Shown one piece after another: positions 63,401 to 64,000 of a DNA stretch of 64,000 bases (position 1 is the first letter of the stretch; every line of letters starts with the position of its first letter). The DNA comes from Oxyruncus cristatus (taxonomy: Eukaryota > Chordata > Aves > Passeriformes > Cotingidae), in NCBI GenBank assembly GCA_013399855.1, contig VXAY01004102.1:868594-932593 (forward strand), written 5' to 3'. The notes under the pieces were generated by a model. The model ran no database searches. It was not told the DNA's origin and saw nothing but the letters and a program-made list of their open reading frames with translations. The position numbers were made by a program, and so were the translations under genes.

Positions 63401-64000
63401 TATCAACATCATCTATAGAAGTAGAATATCTGTAGAGTCTCTGTTTTGTTGCCTTTAAAAAACAATGCGCCAAAATTGTAGCCAAAGGATTGAATTCATG
63501 GTACTTCTTGCTGTTGCTATTCATTTTTAAGAAATAAACAATTTTCTTTATCTCCAACAGATGCTGGAGAGATGGAAGGAGAATGAGAAAAAATGCTGCA
63601 AGAGTGCAGCCTTTTTATCTGCCACTCAACCTCCCATACGCAGTATCCCTTAAAAAAATACATATTTTGCATGGATTAGAAGAAAAAAAGTTATGAGACC
63701 AGAACAGCCTTTCTTCCCTCTTCTTCTTCCCAATCTAATGAAGCAATTTTATCTTCTTATCTTTATCTAGAAGCATTTAGTCCTGAAAGTAAACTTTTTT
63801 TTTTAATTATCCACAATGTAAAAATGGAGAGAAAGACAAAAATTACAAAAGTTGCAAAAGCATGGTGTCATACTGCTTCCTGAAAAAAAACCCCACCTTG
63901 TTGACTGCAATTCTTAAAACATTTTAACTATGGAGAAGAGTTTCACATACAATTTTACCATTTTGCATTTTCACAACATTTCCTGGGATGCCTTTGCACA
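9373..64000 (-). CDS. 3' portion of a multi-PLAT-domain gene (LOXHD1-like); 5' end outside window
   Basis: Twenty exons recovered on the minus strand, with agreeing phases at every junction, encode about 973 residues ending at TAG 9373-9375. They give the end of one PLAT domain plus seven more. PLAT (LH2) domains are beta sandwiches that bind lipids or membrane proteins. A long chain of nothing but PLAT domains is typical of LOXHD1, a stereociliary protein of inner-ear hair cells. The domains here are divergent, with only the last near consensus ([20 protein letters not shown]). The end ...VQLYP-stop does not match the LOXHD1 C-terminus as I recall it. Alternatives are a LOXHD1 paralogue or the PLAT-encoding 3' exons of a long RP1 gene; the latter is from memory and unproven. 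Several introns exceed 2.5 kb; the longest is 14 kb and the next 5.8 kb. No in-frame stop or frameshift was found, so the gene looks functional. Confidence 0.9.
9428..12313 (-). other. Intron before the terminal exon
   Basis: 2.9 kb. It contains the plus-strand copy of the small-frame repeat (9683-9848). The rest is AT-rich; segments at 10550-10870 and 10970-11360 look slightly richer in sequence complexity, but nothing was identified. Confidence 0.7.
9683..9848 (+). pseudogene. Short CpG-rich open frame, single hydrophobic segment (copy 1 of inverted pair)
   Basis: An open frame from before 9690 through 9848 reads [20 protein letters not shown], then a hydrophobic stretch [16 protein letters not shown], then [12 protein letters not shown] and HDDD. 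This is an arginine-rich start, one likely membrane segment and an acidic tail. It lies on the plus strand inside a PLAT-gene intron. It lacks an ATG where copy 2 has one (GAG at 9690-9692), and past HDDD the frame runs into unrelated sequence. CpG content (GATCGCGAAG) is far above its surroundings. I do not recognise the parent. It may be a retrocopy fragment, an exon of a plus-strand gene, or a repeat with a conserved frame. Confidence 0.5.
12314..12389 (-). CDS. PLAT gene exon (PLAT 8, WFLEK strand)
   Basis: Acceptor TTTCCCTACAG, donor AG|GTCAGT, 76 nt, phase 1 to 2. It encodes [15 protein letters not shown] and [18 protein letters not shown] is the PLAT consensus tryptophan strand. Confidence 0.92.
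12390..15110 (-). other. Intron with (TA)n repeat
   Basis: 2.7 kb, AT-rich. It holds a (TA)n array at 13043-13070 with one N at 13068. No other element recognised. Confidence 0.7.
13043..13070. repeat. (TA)n microsatellite with an N
   Basis: TATATA array of about 28 bp. A single N at 13068 probably marks a collapsed or unresolved array. Confidence 0.9.
15111..15189 (-). CDS. PLAT gene exon (PLAT 8, middle)
   Basis: Acceptor ACTAAAG, donor G|GTGAGT, 79 nt, phase 0 to 1. It encodes [20 protein letters not shown] then HDGKGF. This matches the PLAT core V-D-T-F...L-G-x-L-x-x-I-x-I-G-H-D. Confidence 0.93.
15190..16719 (-). other. Intron, nothing recognised
   Basis: 1.5 kb of AT-rich intronic DNA. 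Frames at 16008-16196 and 16362-16604 have no family signal. Confidence 0.6.
16720..17005 (-). CDS. PLAT gene exon (interdomain linker and start of PLAT 8)
   Basis: 286 nt, phase 2 to 0, acceptor GTTTTTCAG, donor AAG|GTGAGT. An acidic, charged linker ([16 protein letters not shown], then [16 protein letters not shown]) leads to the most canonical PLAT start of the gene, [20 protein letters not shown], and ends FERGK. The G-A-G-T-D-A-N-V motif is the classic PLAT/LOXHD1 signature. Confidence 0.95.
17006..17222 (-). other. Short intron
   Basis: 217 bp with canonical GT-AG ends; no other feature. Confidence 0.85.
17223..17301 (-). CDS. PLAT gene exon (PLAT 7, last part)
   Basis: Acceptor CTTCTTTGTAG, donor GG|GTAAGT, 79 nt, phase 1 to 2. 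It encodes [20 protein letters not shown] then VFEMNG. It replaces the usual W-F-L-E-K-V strand with L-N-I-K-K-L-H-V, so the hallmark tryptophan is missing. This is a divergent domain. Confidence 0.87.
18180..19035 (+). mobile_element. CR1 LINE, 3' part (RT C-terminus and 3' UTR)
   Basis: Plus orientation, about 0.85 kb, 5'-truncated. It contains CR1 landmarks: GTTCAACAAGGGAAAGTCCC, GGAGGGCAACAAAGATGGTG, GTTCAGCCTGGAGAAGAGGA, GGGGAGGTTTAGGTTGGATA. It ends TTCTGTGATTCCCTGATTCTATGAC. The open reading frame is broken. A local duplication lies at about 18691-18755. Confidence 0.95.
18691..18755. repeat. Short tandem duplication within CR1
   Basis: GGGGCAGGCAGTGATCTCTT occurs twice about 37 bp apart, once followed by CTCAGTGG and once by CTCTGTGG. 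It arose after or during insertion. Confidence 0.85.
20335..20410 (-). CDS. PLAT gene exon (PLAT 7, middle)
   Basis: 76 nt, phase 0 to 1, donor G|GTAAAA. It encodes [20 protein letters not shown] then ISSKT. The acceptor used is TTTATTTTAG. A second AG 10 nt downstream (CATTTCTAG) would break the frame, so the upstream one is chosen. Confidence 0.88.
20411..20541 (-). other. Short intron
   Basis: 131 bp, GT-AG. Confidence 0.85.
20542..20696 (-). CDS. PLAT gene exon (PLAT 7, first part)
   Basis: 155 nt, phase 1 to 0, acceptor TGATATTGCAG, donor GAG|GTACAC. It encodes [20 protein letters not shown] and later [13 protein letters not shown]. The usual G-A-G-T-D-A-x-V is replaced by L-S-E-R-N-L-L-H, so this PLAT is divergent, but the following G-x-x-G-D-T-G-x-R strand is retained. 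Confidence 0.9.
20697..23922 (-). other. Intron; contains an unidentified GC-richer block at 20880-21610
   Basis: 3.2 kb. The block 20880-21610 has higher GC and many short open frames on both strands, but no transposon family, coding motif or terminal repeat that I can name. It is probably an old insertion. The rest is AT-rich and unremarkable. Confidence 0.5.
23923..24145 (-). CDS. PLAT gene exon (PLAT 6, second half)
   Basis: 223 nt, phase 0 to 1, acceptor TTGCTTCCTAG, donor G|GTAGGT. It encodes [20 protein letters not shown], later [23 protein letters not shown]-x-L-x-K-V-R-L is the PLAT core strand; the hallmark W-F-L-E-K is not preserved (S-I-S-Q-L-S-L). Confidence 0.9.
24146..24653 (-). 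other. Intron
   Basis: 508 bp. Around 24240-24350 the string AAAAGTCCCATTGACTTCAA recalls an old amniote repeat, too short to assign. Confidence 0.6.
24654..24832 (-). CDS. PLAT gene exon (PLAT 6, first half)
   Basis: 179 nt, phase 1 to 0, acceptor TTTGTTCAG, donor C|GTAAGA (unusual C before GT). It encodes [13 protein letters not shown] then [20 protein letters not shown]. The beginning aligns with PLAT strand 1, but the G-A-G-T-D-A turn is replaced by an acidic stretch. Confidence 0.88.
24833..25135 (-). other. Short intron
   Basis: 303 bp, GT-AG, AT-rich. Confidence 0.8.
25136..25195 (-). CDS. PLAT gene small linker exon
   Basis: 60 nt, phase 1 to 1, donor G|GTATAG. It encodes [19 protein letters not shown] between PLAT 5 and PLAT 6. 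Two acceptors lie 8 nt apart (TTATTTAG and AAATTCAG). Only the upstream one keeps the frame with both neighbours. As a symmetric 60-nt exon it could be skipped without frameshift. Confidence 0.75.
25597..25620. repeat. Perfect 24-bp palindrome
   Basis: The arms are ACCTAATGTTTA and TAAACATTAGGT, exact reverse complements without a loop. The centre TGTTTATAAACA contains two opposed forkhead-like TGTTTA cores. Confidence 0.95.
26064..26241 (-). pseudogene. Short open frame with single hydrophobic segment (copy 2 of inverted pair)
   Basis: On the minus strand, ACCATGTCTTGC (ATG at 26232-26234) is followed by two consecutive in-frame stops (TGA, TAG). An open frame then reads [51 protein letters not shown] and TAG (26064-26066). 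It is about 90% identical to 9683-9848 in reverse orientation. Several differences are CpG losses (ACG to ATG, GCG to GTG), typical of methylated neutral DNA. The stops and decay argue for a pseudogene; the parent is unknown. Confidence 0.55.
26987..27194 (-). CDS. PLAT gene exon (PLAT 5, second half)
   Basis: 208 nt, phase 0 to 1, acceptor GAATTTTTCAG, donor G|GTCAAT. It encodes [33 protein letters not shown] and [20 protein letters not shown]. It keeps the D-W-F-L-E-K strand and the closing W-L-x-x-R-x-D-G. Confidence 0.93.
29241..29425 (+). mobile_element. Truncated avian ERV LTR (5' part)
   Basis: TGCTGTGGTTTAAGCCCC, then CCACGCAGCCTCTTGCTCGC, a CCCCCACC box and AGATAAAGACAGTTTAATAG: the start of an LTR family widespread in birds. 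The 3' portion is absent after about 29425. Confidence 0.75.
33079..33083. repeat. Target-site duplication, left (ATAGT)
   Basis: ATAGT directly precedes TGTCATGGG and recurs at 35064-35068 directly after CACTACA. Five bp fits ERVL-type integration. Confidence 0.75.
33084..35063 (+). mobile_element. ERVL-like LTR element, near complete, with assembly gap
   Basis: It starts TGTCATGGGTTCAGG and ends CAAACCCACTACA (TG...CA with imperfect terminal inverted repeats TGTCATGGGTT / TGTAGTGGGTT) and is flanked by ATAGT duplications. Inside, 33090-34075 has repeated units about CCCCGTGG/GAGCAG type shared with the element at 47594-48612. Past the N run, 34640-34835 looks like an LTR core: ACTGTATAAATTACC (TATA box at 34704), a CGCGAATAAATACC polyadenylation signal (34784), then GTTTAAGGACATAAAACTCTG. 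No intact gag, pol or env frame. It may be composite. Confidence 0.75.
34135..34327. other. Assembly gap (193 N)
   Basis: Run of N inside the ERVL-like element; true length unknown. Open frames crossing it are meaningless. Confidence 0.99.
35064..35068. repeat. Target-site duplication, right (ATAGT)
   Basis: Matches 33079-33083 exactly. Confidence 0.75.
35800..37615 (+). mobile_element. CR1 LINE, about 1.8 kb, reverse-transcriptase region to 3' tip
   Basis: Plus orientation. It carries degraded CR1 ORF2 text: GTGCTGGAAGGGATCTACCC, GGGTTCATGAAAGGAAGGTC, TTCCCCAGGTCTCAGTACTG (the G-V-P-Q-x-S-x-L-G-P-I-L-F motif, with [12 protein letters not shown] visible), GTTTGCAATGACACCAAGTC. The 3' UTR ends ACAATTCTATGATTCTATGATG at about 37615. 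The ORF has many frameshifts and stops, so it is immobile. The 5' limit is approximate. Confidence 0.93.
41265..41413 (-). CDS. PLAT gene exon (PLAT 5, first half)
   Basis: 149 nt, phase 1 to 0, acceptor TTTTTCCCCACAG, donor AAG|GTATAC. It encodes [20 protein letters not shown] and [18 protein letters not shown], ending [14 protein letters not shown] and G-x-x-G-D-T-G-x-R are textbook PLAT strands. Confidence 0.95.
41414..43049 (-). other. Intron with long hairpin
   Basis: 1.6 kb. It holds TAATTAGAATTT direct repeats (about 41570-41645) and a near-perfect hairpin (41993-42038) within a GC-richer patch at 41850-42110. Confidence 0.7.
41993..42038. repeat. Near-perfect 18-bp inverted repeat, 10-nt loop
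   Basis: AGATGACATGTCAGAGAA (41993-42010) and TTCTCTGACACGTCATCT (42021-42038) pair at 17 of 18 positions, the exception being a G:U-type wobble on one strand. Each arm also contains a TGACRYGTCA-type palindrome. Confidence 0.85.
43050..43176 (-). CDS. PLAT gene exon (PLAT 4, last part)
   Basis: 127 nt, phase 0 to 1, acceptor TTTGCTAAG, donor G|GTTTGT. It encodes [20 protein letters not shown] then [22 protein letters not shown] resembles the F-P-C that normally precedes R-W-L in PLAT domains. Confidence 0.88.
43177..45658 (-). other. Intron, nothing recognised
   Basis: 2.5 kb of AT-rich DNA. The frame 44955-45197 on minus shows no family signal. Confidence 0.6.
45659..45900 (-). CDS. PLAT gene exon (PLAT 4, first part)
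   Basis: 242 nt, phase 1 to 0, acceptor TATTTCGACAG, donor GAG|GTAAAA. It encodes [40 protein letters not shown] and [20 protein letters not shown]. One exon covers what is two exons in other repeats. The G-T-D-A turn is lost (S-N-C-M-N-P-K), but the W-H-C strand is present, as in some LOXHD1 repeats. Confidence 0.92.
47594..48612 (+). mobile_element. ERVL-like solo LTR or non-autonomous element (about 1.0 kb)
   Basis: It begins (C/T)GTATTGGGTTTGCATGGCAA and ends CAACCCAACACA. The ends form imperfect terminal inverted repeats (TGTATTGGGTT / TGTGTTGGGTT). Flanks AACAG (47589-47593) and AAGAG (48613-48617) look like a 5-bp target duplication with one change. Internal text AGGTCAGTGCAGAAGGAGGG, CACGATGGAGCAGGTGGATG and GGTAATAAATTAAGCTAGTT is typical of this avian family and shared in part with 33084-35063. 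It has no retroviral genes; frames at 47853-48340 are incidental. Confidence 0.85.
49233..49258. repeat. (CA)n microsatellite
   Basis: About 13 CA units followed by an A run. Confidence 0.95.
51698..51950 (-). CDS. PLAT gene exon (PLAT 3, second half)
   Basis: 253 nt, phase 0 to 1, acceptor TACCTTCTCAG, donor G|GTAAGG (left edge accurate to about 1 nt). It encodes [44 protein letters not shown] and [23 protein letters not shown] and L-C-x-x-W-L match the PLAT consensus. Confidence 0.95.
51951..56773 (-). other. Intron with old LINE remnant
   Basis: 4.8 kb. Apart from the remnant at 53795-54000, and a GTGAGTG/GTGTGGG-rich patch at 52630-52715, nothing was recognised. Confidence 0.65.
53795..54000 (+). 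mobile_element. Degraded amniote CR1/L3-like 3' fragment
   Basis: TCCATCTAGTCCAATATAGT, then GCCAACAGCTACCAGTAACAGA, and further TTAGAGATTGCCTGAGCCAG, resembles an ancient repeat of birds and reptiles whose consensus includes CCATCTAGCCCAGTATCCTG and a GGCCAGTACCAGATG block. Assigned from memory of the motif, so moderate confidence. Confidence 0.5.
56774..56913 (-). CDS. PLAT gene exon (PLAT 3, first half)
   Basis: 140 nt, phase 1 to 0, acceptor TTTTTCATGGCAG, donor CAG|GTTAGT. It encodes [37 protein letters not shown] and ends [17 protein letters not shown] and F-E-R-G-Q are classic PLAT strands. Confidence 0.95.
56914..58245 (-). other. Intron, nothing recognised
   Basis: 1.3 kb, AT-rich. 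Confidence 0.65.
58246..58378 (-). CDS. PLAT gene exon (PLAT 2, last part)
   Basis: 133 nt, phase 0 to 1, acceptor GATTCTGTCTGCAG, donor G|GTATGC. It encodes [20 protein letters not shown] then [19 protein letters not shown]. It follows the PLAT pattern V-x-L-x-D-x-x-T-x...C-x-x-x-x-D-G...E-L. The tryptophan of R-W-L is replaced by C-L-F. It lies in a plus-strand open frame, which is incidental. Confidence 0.92.
58379..60712 (-). other. Intron, nothing recognised
   Basis: 2.3 kb, AT-rich. The minus frame at 58409-58603 sits beside the exon but has no acceptor in the right phase. Confidence 0.65.
60713..60799 (-). CDS. PLAT gene exon (PLAT 2, middle)
   Basis: 87 nt, phase 0 to 0, acceptor CCTAACAG, donor AAG|GTATTC. 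It encodes [20 protein letters not shown] then [14 protein letters not shown]-x-K-L is the PLAT core. It contains no GHDN and no WFLEK, so the domain is divergent. Confidence 0.88.
60800..61822 (-). other. Intron, nothing recognised
   Basis: 1.0 kb, AT-rich. Confidence 0.7.
61823..62004 (-). CDS. PLAT gene exon (PLAT 2, first part)
   Basis: 182 nt, phase 1 to 0, acceptor TTTTTTCATTGCAG. The donor is inferred as TTTG|GTTGGT, a weak site chosen because it restores phase 0 with the next exon. It encodes [40 protein letters not shown] and [13 protein letters not shown]. Confidence 0.82.
62005..62491 (-). other. Short intron
   Basis: 487 bp, GT-AG; nothing else recognised. Confidence 0.8.
62492..62623 (-). 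CDS. PLAT gene exon (PLAT 1, second half)
   Basis: 132 nt, phase 1 to 1, acceptor TTTTCCATCAG, donor G|GTAACA. It encodes [40 protein letters not shown] and [13 protein letters not shown] is the PLAT consensus strand. Confidence 0.93.
62624..63958 (-). other. Intron with palindromic AATATTGAT minisatellite
   Basis: About 1.3 kb. It contains the repeat at 62970-63020 and a T13 tract near 63330. Confidence 0.6.
62970..63020. repeat. Self-complementary (ATCAATATTGAT)-type minisatellite
   Basis: Repeated ATCAATATCAATATTGAT units; each ATCAATATTGAT is its own reverse complement, so the array can fold into hairpins or cruciforms. Confidence 0.85.
63959..64000 (-). CDS. Candidate PLAT gene exon cut by the window edge
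   Basis: Followed by donor G|GTAAAA. In the frame giving the phase 1 needed by the next exon it is open and reads [13 protein letters not shown], which would place a loop just before D-E-W-F-L-E-K. Only 42 nt is visible and the donor is ordinary, so this is a prediction rather than a certain exon. Confidence 0.45.

Noticed and set aside
1..64000. CRISPR arrays, operons, insertion sequences or phage genes
   Set aside because: None present; the composition, introns and repeats are those of a vertebrate chromosome.
1..64000. tRNA or rRNA genes
   Set aside because: No cloverleaf with A and B boxes and no rRNA-like segment was noticed by eye; a covariance-model search was not possible here.

Overview
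The window looks like vertebrate, almost certainly avian, genomic DNA. It is AT-rich with long introns and one CpG island. It carries CR1 LINE copies with the typical 3' tip of tandem ATTCTATG units, and ERVL-like LTR elements of the kind common in neoavian birds. There is no bacterial-style gene organisation, and most open frames are spurious.

One gene dominates. From about 9.4 kb to beyond the right edge, the minus strand encodes the 3' (C-terminal) part of a protein built of repeated PLAT (LH2/lipoxygenase-homology) domains. I assembled 20 coding exons by hand from splice signals, codon phase and domain continuity. All junctions agree in phase and the frame ends at a TAG (9373-9375). They encode about 973 residues: the end of one PLAT domain, then seven further PLAT domains, the last of them the most canonical. 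A probable 21st exon is cut by the right edge. The architecture is that of LOXHD1, but the domains are divergent and the C-terminus is not the LOXHD1 one as I remember it. A LOXHD1 paralogue, possibly the PLAT-rich 3' part of an extended RP1 gene, is my preferred reading. I therefore give no symbol.

Layout: 1-1200 is a CpG island (promoter of an unidentified gene or non-coding RNA) with a two-copy 91-bp tandem repeat. 1200-9372 is intergenic DNA with CR1 tips, a degraded LINE, a GATA microsatellite and a G14 tract. 9373-64000 is the PLAT gene. Its introns hold two larger CR1 copies (about 18.2-19.0 kb and 35.8-37.6 kb), two near-complete ERVL-like elements with recognisable target-site duplications (33.1-35.1 kb, interrupted by a 193-bp assembly gap, and 47.6-48.6 kb), a truncated LTR (29.2 kb), a degraded LINE remnant (53.8 kb) and several palindromes.

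The most unusual signal is a pair of inverted, about 90% identical copies (9683-9848 on plus; 26064-26241 on minus) of a short CpG-rich open frame. It encodes an arginine-rich start, one hydrophobic segment and an aspartate tail. Similarity stops at the limits of the frame. I could not identify its parent.
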